A stretch of 64,000 nucleotides of DNA from Pseudomonas sp. 10S4 (lineage in GTDB: Bacteria > Pseudomonadota > Gammaproteobacteria > Pseudomonadales > Pseudomonadaceae). A program made the position numbers and the translations under genes. Position 1 is the stretch's first letter, and every line of letters starts with the position of its first letter. The notes under the pieces were generated by a model, which made no database searches, was not told the origin of the DNA, and worked only from the letters and a program-made list of their open reading frames with translations. Positions 10,901 to 21,147 of the stretch are shown here, one piece after another. The stretch is from positions 2,542,001 to 2,606,000 of the forward strand of contig NZ_CP133774.1 in the NCBI RefSeq assembly GCF_034344865.1, in the 5' to 3' direction.

Positions 10901-13900
10901 CGAACTGCAAGGCACGCAGATCGAGAAGGTGGAACTGTCTTCGGGCGTGCGGATTGCAGACGTACTGTTGCCTGGCGAATTGAAAGGTGCGGACATTGCC
11001 CGCGTGCGACAACGACTGGCCAGTGCCCGGGGCCAGTCTCTGGTGAACAACTCGCGACTGGGCAAAAGCCTGATGGAGCTGGACAGTCATTGGTGGAGCC
11101 AGCAAATCACCCAGGCGAGCAATGACTTGCTGAGCAAAAACAAACTGACCTCCGACTTTATTCCGTTGTTTGAAACCCTGGAAATAAATCCCCAAGGCGA
11201 ATATCTGCTGAGTCTGATCAAACCTGAAAAACCCGGCATCCCCGAGCAATTGGTACGCGTCACCACCGACGATGCGCGGTTCTTGCGCATCAAGAATCGT
11301 CTCACCGAACTCTTCGACAAATTGACCACGCGCCGGGTCAGCCCGCTTGATCCAACCAGCGTTGGCGCCGTACACACCCTCAACGCCGGTTTCGCGATTC
11401 AGGCCTTGATGAATGCATTGCGCAGCCGCGAGGGGGAGGACCGGAGCCTGACCCTGGCGGTGCGTCTTCACGCCTATGTGAACTACGCACAACTGGTCCA
11501 TGGTCTGGTGATTGATATCGTCGGCGTTGTAAGTCTGGTACGTCAGGGGCTGGCTCAGGAACGGTTGATCGCGCAGGCCAGTTCCACGGTCGTGGGCGAA
11601 GCGCTCGGTCATGTGGCCGGCGAAGGCGTAGGCACCGTGCTGGGGATGGCCAATGTCGGTTTCGACGTCTACCAGTTGAGTCAGGCGGACAACGATGTGG
11701 ACGTCGCCCGATTCAGCACCCAACTGGCCTTCGACTCGGCCAGTGTCGTGCTGGGTGCCGCGGGCATGGGCGCGGGCCTGGCCTCGGCAGCCACGGCGGC
11801 AGCGTTCCTGGGCGGAGCGTCAGTGATCGTGGGTGGGCTGGCCGTCGGTGTCGGTGCATTGGCCCAGGGTTTCGCCATGGTGGCCGAACGATCCAAGCAG
11901 GTCGGGGCGTTTTTCTATGAGCTGGATCAAGCGTATCGGGGTGCGCCCTTCAGTTGGAACACGCAGCAGAACGTTTGGCAGGCGCATCCGAAACTGGTGA
12001 TCCAGAGCCTGAATTTGCGCGACGGCGTGGTGATGTATGACAGTCAGCGCCTGTTTGCGCTGCGAGATCATTTAGGCGTCCCGGATTTCGACGTGGACTA
12101 CGATCGGGCGATCAATCTGCGTCAAAGCCTCGGGCTGCCTGGCTCAAGCAGGTTCCTCCCGGCGCCTGGCGAGGTGATTATCCTGCCGTGCACACCTCAA
12201 GCGTTTTACGGTTACGACTACCATTCGCTGCCCTTCGCTTCGACGCGACATGACAAGGGGTTCGATATTGCCCGCCGCCTGGAGAAGAAAAACGAGAAGG
12301 GGCAGTGGCGGTTTCTCTTCACGTTCTACTCGTTCCCGGGCGAATACATCGTCCAGGGCATTCACCCGGCTTACCGCCCCCACACCAGGACGGTCATCCG
12401 GGTAACACTCGACGACAAACCTCGTACGCTAGTCGTGCCGGAGTTGCTCGATAGCTGGCATGGCAAGATCGCCTATGAGATCGAGGCGGGCACTGAACCT
12501 TGCACGCTGGTGCTCAACCAGGGCGTAAATGTTGAGCTCAAGTCTTCGGCTCTCAAGACCTTGCAGTGGACACTGCTGGCGACCTGGGCACAAGAGAGCG
12601 ACATACAGTTCGTGCGCGGTGAAGGCCTCAAAATCGGTGAGGTCAGCATCAAGTACAGCGGCCACGCCGGTTTCGATGTCACGCTGCATCTGGCGGGTAA
12701 CAATCGCTATCGGATCGACCATCACCAACAGGTGTTGATTCTGGATGAGGTGGATGCGGTGCCGGGTACAGATGCGCAGACATTGCGCGCGCACTTCAAG
12801 GCACTGGCCCGCGAGCACCGACTGGAACAGCCCTACACGCCGGTGCACAAGTTTCTGATCCCGTTCGACAACCCCGAGGAGCAGCGCTACACCACTGCTT
12901 ACTACGATTCGGCCGCTGACCGTTTCCTCTACATCCAGGACGATGACATCCCTGTGCCCGTCAATCCGCTATTGGGCGCCGTGGTCGATGGCTGCGCGTA
13001 TTTCTATCATCCGCAGAGTGTTGAGGTACTCAAGACCGACGTGGCGAGCGGCCTGATCAGTCATCGCTATCGGCTGATGCTCAAGAGTGGAGAGTTCGCC
13101 GTCACGCAATGTACGGCGGTGCCCAGCGGCGGGGTCAAGGTTGTCCAGGAAGTCGTCCAGGGTAATCAGGGCTTCACCCTGGAATATTTGCTCACTGATG
13201 AGGGCGTATTTCTCAGTTCGCTGACCCGCAGCGTTGATACCTTCCTGGAGGACGTTTTGGACCAGTCGCCGATACTGGCCGACTGGCAACCGTTGCTCGG
13301 CGACTATATCGCCTGGCCCGCAGTGCCCTCGCCGGAGCGCTTCAAAACATCGACCTGGCAGTTGGCCGCTTTTGTTTCCGTTCATTGGAAACCGGAGGAA
13401 GGCCGATCTGACATGAGCTGGGTACGCAGCAGTGATGGCTTGATTATTCGACCGATACCGCAGCGACATCACGCCCGGGGCTGGAACGACTCGGACAAGG
13501 ACAAGAACCAACTGAGCCTGCTGGCACCGGCGGGTCCTGAGGGGGATGTGTTTGTCGTGTACAAACGCAACAGTTCGCGTCTATACGTGCAACGACGTTC
13601 CCTCGTGGGTGAACAGGTAGAGCTGTCGGTCGAGACGAAGACGCTTAAGGGACTCAAGAGCGTTGTGGCGACGCAAGAAGGCTGCCTGGCCGTGACCGAG
13701 GAAGGGCTGTTCTATGAGGTGACGCCTCAGGGCGAGTTGCAGTTGGGCGGGCTGACCGAATTCTGGTTCAAGGACCGGCCGCAATGGTGGTCGCAGTTGC
13801 CAACCTTGGTTGCCGATGTCCCTTTCACCACGCTGGGGCTGATCGGATTGAGTAATGCTCGCGGTGACGCGCGCTTGTCTGCCTGGTACCTCGACGGTCG

Positions 13901-14987
13901 CCTGGTGCTGGCTGACCTGGGGCATGGCAAGGAAGTGCGGCTGCTAGGGGCGACTCCGGATAACGCGGCGGCGTGGCTGTTTGATGTAGCCACTGGCGAG
14001 ATCTACCGCCAACCCTTTATCGACGACAATCAACTGTCGAAGGCCTTCGGCGATGGTGCTCAGTTGCTGGCACCTGAAGCATTGCCAACGCCACAACCGC
14101 TATGGAGCCCATGGACCTTCACCGACGTGACGCGCCGTGGCGCCGGCCTGCTGGCCACGACCGTGGAAGGCATACAGATGGAACTGAACCACCAAGAGCC
14201 TGCGTTGATCACCGGCGTCGACAGCCAATGGGTGCGGGAACACGACGATGCTCTGAGCGAACACCTGCGCGTGTTGGTGGATAACACGCAGCGTTGCGCC
14301 CCGTTACTCAACGTGGCTCACCCTTGGCGCCAACAATGGTTTGTCAGCAGCAGCGGGCGTTTGATCGACGCGGCCACTGTGCCTCGTCCTGACTCATCTG
14401 TTGCGGTGGGCACCCAACGGCACACCAACGTCTTGTTGTTCGATGCCGCCGACGGATTTCTACGCCGCTACCCGGTCACTGACAGCGTAGGCCCGTTGGC
14501 CTACGTGCGACGCAACGTCGATACGCTGACAGTCGAAAGCAACCAGCAACTCGATGACGTGTTGCCATTAATTCCCGACGACGTAAGTACCTTGATCCTG
14601 CGTCTGGGCCATACCGGCGCGACGTGCCGATTGTCACAGGCGGCCTGGCGTCGGCTGGAATCGGTGATCGTCGATTGCAGGCCGCCCCTGGGAAACCAAG
14701 TGTCTGTACCGGTCAAACTGGACTGGGCACTGGACTCGCCGGAGCAATTGATCGTCAGCCTCGTGGATGAGCACTTGGTGATGCTCGATCCAGTCACGTG
14801 TCATAGCCTGATCTTCCGTGAAGCCTATGCGAAGGATGTCACGCTGCGCGCTCGCGTGATCGTTGCCATCGGCGGTTATCGTTCTACGTCAGTATCGGAT
14901 CTGGTCAGCGCTCTGATGGCTAAACCGGTGCCGGCGGGCAGTGTCCTGTTCAAGGATGTTATGCAGGATGACCCCGTCATGAGCTGA
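7903..14987 (+). CDS. Giant lymphostatin / large-clostridial-toxin-like protein (reading frame interrupted once)
   Basis: A frame of 998 aa (7903-10899) overlaps one of 1380 aa (10845-14987). One extra T in the T6 run at 10826-10831 joins them into one 2361-aa protein, reading LEVFFEEKGMATFYGA across the junction. Residues about 120-500 match TcdA/TcdB glycosyltransferases: KKLHFVWLGG (123-132), ASDVVR with Asp296 and Arg299, and the metal-binding DVD at 312-314 in GGLYSDVDN. Residues about 835-975 carry a possible C58/YopT-like triad: Cys849 in GRRCYPLSLAMA, His936 in DNHSMLIA and Asp955 in YDPNLGVF. A long hydrophobic Gly/Ala-rich stretch around 1275-1330 (VVLGAAGMGAGLASAA) resembles the TcdA/TcdB pore region. 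The remaining 1000 residues show no CROP repeats. No Sec signal is visible. By family knowledge such proteins glycosylate host targets after autoprocessing; target and host here are unknown. Confidence 0.85.
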
Positions 14988-15032
14988 TTGCGGCGAACCA
15001 TGGCGGTTGCGCCACCTCAAGAACCACAAACA

Positions 15033-15066
15033 ACAGGGCCGCGGGTTTTTCAACCCGCGGCCCTGT
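15033..15066. terminator. Bidirectional terminator between the toxin gene and marC
   Basis: A 15-bp perfect stem, ACAGGGCCGCGGGTT (15033-15047) and its complement (15052-15066), encloses a 4-base loop between the convergent 3' ends of the toxin gene and marC. The T run at the loop side and A/C-rich flanks suit termination from both sides. Confidence 0.85.
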
Positions 15067-15077
15067 GCATTCCGGTA

Positions 15078-15674
15078 TCAGGGCACCAGGTAGCCCTTGA
15101 CCCCGGTAAAGATGATTTGCGCCGCCAAGGCACACACGAACAAACCCATCAACCGGCTGACAATCTGCAACCCCTGATCGCCCAGAATCCGCTCGATGCG
15201 GTTGGACAGATAAAGCACCACCCCCACCGTGAAACTGGCCAGGGCAATGCTGAGGATGGCGGTGAGCTTGTCGTCCCAGTGTGGCTGGCTCACGCCCATC
15301 ACCAGTAGCGCACCGATGGTGCCGGGGCCGACCGTCAGGGGGATGGTCAGCGGCACGATCGTCACGTCTTGCTGCACGTTGTCGGTCTGTACCGCGGACT
15401 TGCCTTGGGCCATGCCCAGCGCCGAGATGAACAGCACACTGCCGGCGCCAATGCGGAACGCATCCACTGTGATCCCGAACACACTGAAAATCACTCGCCC
15501 GAACAGGTACAGCAAAACGCTGGACACCAGCGTCGCGACGGCCACTTTCCAGGCCAGACGGCGTTGTTCCTTGCGCGAGTAGCCACGGGTCAGGCTGATG
15601 AAACAGGACAACACGAAGAACGGGCTGTAGAGCACCAGCATCTTCAGGTAAACGCTGAACAACACGTGGAGCAT
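15078..15674 (-). CDS. MarC family inner-membrane protein
   Basis: This is a 198-aa integral membrane protein of the MarC/NAAT family (UPF0056), whose transport role is still uncertain. About six hydrophobic segments are visible, starting with MLHVLFSVYLKMLVLYSPFF. The signature PLTIPLTVGPGTIGALLVMG is at about residues 106-125, and a related half-repeat SPFFVLSCFISLTRGYSR is near the N-terminus. I chose the ATG at 15674; a longer frame exists upstream but adds about 30 polar residues with no family match. The gene sits between the toxin gene and the three-paralogue cluster on the opposite strand. Confidence 0.88.
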   Translation of the reverse strand: MLHVLFSVYLKMLVLYSPFFVLSCFISLTRGYSRKEQRRLAWKVAVATLVSSVLLYLFGRVIFSVFGITVDAFRIGAGSVLFISALGMAQGKSAVQTDNVQQDVTIVPLTIPLTVGPGTIGALLVMGVSQPHWDDKLTAILSIALASFTVGVVLYLSNRIERILGDQGLQIVSRLMGLFVCALAAQIIFTGVKGYLVP

Positions 15675-15960
15675 GGTCGGAGCCCGCAGCGATGGAAGTG
15701 GCTGGGAGTCTATCAGGCGCCGGGTCGTCTGTCGGCTTGGCAAGCCCGATTGGATTTCCATCATGCAACCTCGCTTGTTGATTAACGTTAACGGGTATTT
15801 CTAATGATTGGTGAGGTTGTTAGTTGTTATTTTTGGGGTTTTTATTAGTTGTTTGTTTTAAATAAAATGAAGTTACAGGTGCGAGCTTGTTAAGTGTTTG
15901 TTGGTTGGGTAGTTTGTTTTGTGAGTCCGGGATGGACTCTAATTTAAATAAGGGAATATT
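15675..15960. other. AT-rich intergenic region upstream of the three-paralogue cluster
   Basis: This 286-bp gap contains no supportable gene. From about 15780 it is strikingly AT-rich, with TTAACGTTAA palindromic sequence at 15783-15792 and many T-rich tracts. Such composition is unlike the neighbouring core genes and suggests foreign origin or an H-NS/MvaT-type target. AAGGG, about 6 bases before the ATG at 15961, is a credible ribosome binding site. Confidence 0.6.
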
Positions 15961-16770
15961 ATGAATATCGAATCCAATGCCGTTGTAACCCTGGTTGATC
16001 GTCTTGAGCGACTGAGCGCTTATGATGTCGCTGTTGATGAGGTTTTTATTGCGCCACGTGGTCTTGCATTTAATGCACCTCGACTGGTGGCGGAAGTGCA
16101 AGCACCTACACGTGCTTCTATTGTAGGTGATGCGATTCTGGCTTTTGTTTCGGGCATGAGTCCGCAGAATCAGGCCGATGTTCAACACGCTTATCTGTTT
16201 GCTTCGCTAGTGGCGAATAAAAAATATCCGCGTGATGAGCAGAGTAAAAAGTGGTATCAGCAGTTTCTTCAAGTGATGCAGGATTGCGGCTGGAACATCC
16301 TGAGCCGGTACTACGACAGCGTTTCGGCTTCTGGCAAGAGCTTCAAGGTAGACCAACTGGCGCTGAAAATTTTGGGTTCGGCCGTGGCCGCAGCCGCGGT
16401 TCCGGGACCTACCTCGGTGCTGATGCTCAAAGTGGCGGGCGATGCCATCGCGGCTCTGCAAACCAGTGACAAGCCGCTTCAAGTCTTTGACCGAAACACC
16501 GCCGAGTCTGGCACCGGTGGTGTGGGCGTTGCGTCTTGCCTTGAAACGCCACAGGGTGAAGTGATCATGGCGCTGGGCGTGGTGCGCTTTATCAAGCGTG
16601 CCAATCAAACCAGGGTTCTGTTTATAGATTGGGACGCCAGCAAGGTTGACCTGTATCGAGGCGAATGCCAGATGGTGATGGTTCCTTCGATTACAGCGCG
16701 CACTCGAAACATGATCCTCGATAAATTGGGTGATCGTGCGCAGAGCAAAATCGAAGAATACGAGATCTAA
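15961..16770 (+). CDS. Unknown protein, paralogue 1 of a three-gene tandem family
   Basis: I do not recognise a named family for this 269-aa protein. It has no signal peptide. Around residues 58-105 it carries a block shared with the next two genes: GMSPQNQADV, LFASLVANKKYP, then KKWYQQFLQVMQDCGW. A hydrophobic Ala/Val/Gly segment (LGSAVAAAAVPGPTSVLML, about 140-158) follows, then a region of alternating strands with RVLFIDWDASKVDLY. The C-terminal KLGDRAQSKIEEYEI resembles KLGDKASQNILEVLE of paralogue 2. The ATG at 15961 has a good upstream AAGGG. It leads a probable operon with 62 bp to the next gene. Confidence 0.8.
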   Translation: MNIESNAVVTLVDRLERLSAYDVAVDEVFIAPRGLAFNAPRLVAEVQAPTRASIVGDAILAFVSGMSPQNQADVQHAYLFASLVANKKYPRDEQSKKWYQQFLQVMQDCGWNILSRYYDSVSASGKSFKVDQLALKILGSAVAAAAVPGPTSVLMLKVAGDAIAALQTSDKPLQVFDRNTAESGTGGVGVASCLETPQGEVIMALGVVRFIKRANQTRVLFIDWDASKVDLYRGECQMVMVPSITARTRNMILDKLGDRAQSKIEEYEI

Positions 16771-16832
16771 TACCGTGTCCTGTATGGCGGCTACTGTGTA
16801 GTCGCCATTTATGAAAGTTATAGGAAAGTCAT

Positions 16833-17558
16833 ATGAGTGAAAGTTATTCGGCTTTTGTAAGCGCCGGGGCGATTGTTTTGCTGTCGCCTGATATGACCGT
16901 GCAAGAGCGTCAGGATGTTTTAAATTCAACACTGTTTGCGCAGTTGGTGGCTGACAAAAAGTACCCCGGTTCGCGCAATGCAAATGGGTGGTATGAACGT
17001 TATCAGGAGGTCTTGAAGGATAGTTGGTTGCAGCGAACAGCGGCCTGGCACGACTGGTCGCTTAAGGCAGATTCAAACCTCACAGTGGCGGAGTGGGTTA
17101 ACAATCAATTGGCGCAGTCAGTTCCTCAAACCGTGTCGTCCCCGGCCGTGCAAGCCTTGAACATCGTGGCAGAGCTGCCTGACGCACACCCGGCTATTGA
17201 GCTACTGCAAAAAAACGTCCTGAAAAATAGTGAAGAGCACCCTTCGAAAATAACGTTCGGCTGCCAGGTTAGCGTGCTCGTCATTCTGGCGCAGCGAGGC
17301 CCGACCCTGAATAGCGTCTACTTGGCGTTTGAAAGTGCAGCGTCAGTTGCGTCGAATCCGCTGAAGCAGGTCCTTTCCCTGGATAACGTGAAAGGCAATA
17401 TTGTGCTGAAGCGCTTGCAGGCTGACTTGTCAGATGCACTCTACCGGCCCGTTCGCGAGCGGATCGTCAAAAAACTGGGCGATAAGGCGTCGCAAAATAT
17501 TCTTGAGGTTTTAGAACCTGCAAAGAATGAGTCGCCTCCGAGTTCTGAGGCGCCTTGA
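16833..17558 (+). CDS. Unknown protein, paralogue 2 of a three-gene tandem family
   Basis: This 241-aa protein of unknown function is clearly related to its upstream neighbour over residues about 18-65: DMTVQERQDV, LFAQLVADKKYP, WYERYQEVLKDSW. It lacks the N-terminal 40-residue extension of paralogue 1. The middle part (SKITFGCQVSVLVILAQRG, about 140-158) may be a beta-rich core, and IVKKLGDKASQNILEVLE near the end matches paralogue 1. The C-terminus is a short polar tail with PPSSEAP. AGGAAAG before the ATG is the ribosome binding site. Its TGA overlaps the next ATG by one base, so genes 2 and 3 are translationally coupled. Confidence 0.8.
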   Translation: MSESYSAFVSAGAIVLLSPDMTVQERQDVLNSTLFAQLVADKKYPGSRNANGWYERYQEVLKDSWLQRTAAWHDWSLKADSNLTVAEWVNNQLAQSVPQTVSSPAVQALNIVAELPDAHPAIELLQKNVLKNSEEHPSKITFGCQVSVLVILAQRGPTLNSVYLAFESAASVASNPLKQVLSLDNVKGNIVLKRLQADLSDALYRPVRERIVKKLGDKASQNILEVLEPAKNESPPSSEAP

Positions 17559-18235
17559 TGAATCACGACAAGTTTCAAAGCAGCCAACAAGCATTCAGTG
17601 GCGGCAATATCCCGGATGCTGCCGTCGTGGGTGGGAGTGTCGTGTCATTCAGTGCCGGTATGTCTTCCCAGGATCGAGAGGACATTTATCTGAGCAACCT
17701 GTTTGCGCAAATGGCTACCCGTTCGGCTTATCGGGACGGACTGGTCGGCAATTGGTTTGATTACTACAGGAACAAACTCCGGTTCCTGGGATGGGATTCG
17801 GCGAGCCCTGTCCGCCCGGTGCCGGTGACCGCAGCGTTTATGGCTGACAACGTTTGCCAGCAGATATCGCATTCGTTCGGCGAGCGTTTTTCGAGCCCGG
17901 CCAGTCATGCCTTTGAGTCCCTCAGACGCAACCCCATTGCGCTGGATGGTTTTGAAGGGGCCAGCTTGTCACGGGACAGTGGTCTCTTTCAGATCATTCC
18001 CTGCGTCCAAAGTCGCCCTGGGAAAATCGAAATAGCCCTTTATCACAAGCAGTTCAGCACTCGCAGGAGCGGGTCACGGTTTTTGTACTGGCCGATGGAC
18101 GACATCGTGAAAACCAGTGAGGAACAAATGGCGCTGGTTACTTTCAGTACGCTGCATTACGCCACGTTCAGGGAGAAAGTTGCGGCGGCCGTTCTCAGTG
18201 AGTCCATGCGCAATTTGCACGCCCTGGAGATTTGA
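17558..18235 (+). CDS. Unknown protein, paralogue 3 of a three-gene tandem family
   Basis: This 225-aa protein of unknown function retains the family block at about residues 30-75: FSAGMSSQDREDIYLSNLFAQ, then NWFDYYRNKLRFLGW. The KKYP element has changed to RSAYR. A central beta-rich stretch (QIIPCVQSRPGKIEIALYHK) corresponds in position to the strands of paralogues 1 and 2. I place the start at the ATG at 17558, which overlaps the previous stop (TGATG), with TGAGG just upstream; a TTG three bases earlier is possible. It ends 36 bp from the convergent retS gene. Confidence 0.78.
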   Translation: MNHDKFQSSQQAFSGGNIPDAAVVGGSVVSFSAGMSSQDREDIYLSNLFAQMATRSAYRDGLVGNWFDYYRNKLRFLGWDSASPVRPVPVTAAFMADNVCQQISHSFGERFSSPASHAFESLRRNPIALDGFEGASLSRDSGLFQIIPCVQSRPGKIEIALYHKQFSTRRSGSRFLYWPMDDIVKTSEEQMALVTFSTLHYATFREKVAAAVLSESMRNLHALEI

Positions 18236-18271
18236 GCCGCGTCGCCGAGTACGCAAAGGGCTAGAAAGGGC

Positions 18272-21048
18272 TCAGGACGTTTGCGTCGTGACACGGTTTT
18301 GCTGATCACGCTGAGCCACCCAGTGCTCGATCAACTCGCGCAACTGCGACAGCTCGACCGGTTTGGCCATGTGTCCGTCCATACCAGCCTGTCGCGCGCG
18401 CTCTTTATGCTCGGCGAGAATATGTGCGGTCAGCGCTACCACCGGCGTGCGAATCCGCTGATTGCCAACTTCCCACGCGCGCAATTGCTGGGTGGCGGAG
18501 AAACCGTCGAGAATCGGCATTTCGCAGTCCATCAACACCAGGTCGTAGCGCTGGGCCTTCATCGCCTGCAAGGCTTCTTCGCCGTTGCTGGCGGTGTCCG
18601 GTTGCAGGTTGAGCTTGCCCAGCATGCCGCGAATGACCTTGGTCGAGATGCTGTTGTCTTCGGCCACCAGGATGCGGAAATCGCTGGGCACCTTGACCGG
18701 CAGGGGCGGGCCGGAGGGCAGGTGATGCGACACGGCCAGGCCTTTGTTGCGCTGGTTCAGCTCGTCCGCCAATGTGGTCTTGAGGGTGTAGCCGGCCACC
18801 GGTTTGGCGAGGATGCGCTTGATCCCCGAGTTGCGTGCAATGATCTTGCTCGGCGCATTACTGATGCCGGTGAGCATGATCAACAGAATGTCGTGGTTGA
18901 GGCTCGGGTCTTCCTTGATCTTGGCCGCCAGTTGCATGCCGGTCATGCCGGGCATGTTCTGGTCCAGCAGGACCACGTCGAAGTAGTCACGCAAATGAGC
19001 CTTGGTGCGCAATAGCGCCAAGGCTTCCTTGCCGGAAGGCACCGCGCTGACATTCAAGCCCCAGGCGCTGCACTGTTGTACCAGCACTTTGCGGCAGGTG
19101 TCGTTGTCGTCCACCACCAGTACGCGCGCGCCTTGCAACGGGCTGTCGAGGTCGGAAGTCGGGTGTTCGAGACGGTCGGGGTCCAGCGGCAAGGACAGCC
19201 ACAGGGTGCTGCCCTGATTGGCGCCGCTTTTGATCCCGAACTCACCTTGCATCAGGCGGATCAGTTGGCGAGCGATCACCAGCCCCAGATTACCGCCCAG
19301 GCGAGTGGCCGACAGGAAGTGTTTGCTGTGCAGTTCGGCGTGCATCAGCGCATCGCGCTCTTCGGGTTCCATCGGCACGCCGCTGTCCTGCACGGCGATG
19401 CGCAGGCGTGGTTTGGCGCTGCGTTCGTCGAGGGCGACGACAATCAGGATCTCGCCTTCGTCGGTTTTTTCAGGGCGTTTTCCAGCAGGCTCAGCAGGGT
19501 CTGACGCAAACGGGTTGGGTCACCGCTGATCACCCGTGGCACTTGCGGCTGGATAAAACTGATCAGCTCGACGTTTTGCTGTTCGGCCTTGGCGCGGAAA
19601 ATACTCAGGCAATCTTCGATCAGGGCATTGAGGTCGAATTGCACGTCGTCCAGTTCAATCTGCCCGGACTCGAGCTTGGAGATGTCGAGAATCTCGTTGA
19701 TCAGGGTCAGCAGTTCGTTGCCAGCGCTGTGGATGGTCTGCACGTAATCACGTTGCTTGACCGACAATGGCGTGCCCAGCAGCAGTTCGGTCATGCCCAG
19801 TACGCCATTCATCGGCGTGCGGATTTCATGGCTGATCTTCGCCAGGAATTCAGCCTTGGCGTTGATCTCGGCATTGCTGGCCGCCAGGTCGCGGCTGACG
19901 CTGAAACGGTCTTCGGTGATGCTGCGCTGGCGCTCGCCCAGAGCGATGCTCATCAACAGGCCGCTGATGCAGATGAACGCCAGCAGGGTGATGATCAGGC
20001 CTTGCGGTGCCACCAGGGTCAGCCCCAGCAGTGCCGGCAGGATGATCAGCGCGCCGATGTTGAACACCACCATGGCGGCGACGAACAGCCGGGCCGGACG
20101 ATAGCCTTTTTGCCAGTGGTAACCGCTGACGAACAACATGCTCAGGCCCGCGAGTGCGACCAGGACGTAGGTGATGATGTTCAACGGCAGGGTGTTGACG
20201 AACAACAGCAGCAGCCCGGCGACCACCGTGAACAGGATGTCGCCAAGCAGCAGCTTGTTCAGTGGGTGCGGGCCCAGCGGGGCAAAAAAGCGGTAGGCGA
20301 ACATCAGGCCGCACGGTGCCGTCAGCAACAGGGCGAGGTAGGCACCGGGAGTCTGGATGGCGTGCCAGTTCGGCAGCCATGGCCCGGCCAGGTTCAGCAG
20401 CAGAACCAGACTGAGCAGCAGCAGAAACTCGCAGGCCGCCAGCCAGAGGCTGCTGCGCGAACGGGTGTAGGCGTAACGAACGACGTTGTGCAGGATCAGC
20501 ATGCCGATGCAGCCGAACAGTAGGCCGTAGATCAGCGTGAGGTTCTGATTGGCCGCCGTCATCACCGCCGATTGCAGGGTGATGTAAGGCCGCAGCTGGT
20601 GCTCGGAAACCAGTCGCAAGTAAACGTCGAGGGTTTTATCGCTTTGGGGCAGCGGCAACATGAAGTCGCTGCTGGGCAGTGGCCGCTCAGCCTGAGGCTG
20701 CTGGGTGCCGGTGTTCAGTTGCTCGATCAGCTTTTCGCCGTCCAGCACATACAGATTGAGGTGCGACAGGTCGGGGGCGAACACGCGCAGCACTTGTTCG
20801 TGCTTGCCGGGGGCCAGCCTGAAGCGCAGCCATAACGCGCCGTCGGGCTCGGCGGCCGTGAGGCGGTCGAGTTCGATGGGGCTGAATTGATTGGTGAAGC
20901 GTGTGGAGCGGATATCGCTCAGTTGCAGGTCGCCCTGTTCGTCGAGCAAAACCGACCAGCCACTGCCTTGCGCGGCTTGGGCCGGGAGCATGCAGAGCAA
21001 GGTCAACAGAGTGACGGTAAGACCTATGGCAATCCTGAGCCAGCGCAC
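18272..21048 (-). CDS. retS: RetS hybrid sensor histidine kinase (reading frame interrupted once)
   Basis: RetS is the inner-membrane sensor kinase that restrains GacS, holding back RsmY/RsmZ and so biofilm and type VI functions. From the GTG at 21048 there is a signal peptide ([14 protein letters not shown]), a periplasmic 7TMR-DISMED2 domain to about 170, seven membrane helices to about 390, then a HisKA domain with [19 protein letters not shown]. The frame stops after [14 protein letters not shown]. The continuation [11 protein letters not shown] and the rest of the ATPase, then two receiver domains ([24 protein letters not shown]), lie in another frame to 18272. One more base in the T6 run at 19465-19470 (A6 in the gene) repairs it to about 925 aa. 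Identity rests on architecture and retS-purD-purH synteny. Confidence 0.9.
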
Positions 21049-21147
21049 GGCGAAATCCCTTCGTAGGTTGATGCCAGAATATAACTATGCGCGGCGCCGG
21101 AATAGTCCGGCAAGGGCATCACGCCCTTGCCTGGCCGAATGGAGGGC

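Noticed and set aside
10845..14987. Independent second toxin gene starting at the ATG 10845
   Set aside because: No good ribosome binding site spacing beyond a chance AGGAG, and the preceding codons in the same frame after repair continue the protein smoothly from the C58-like region. Slippage or separate translation remains possible.
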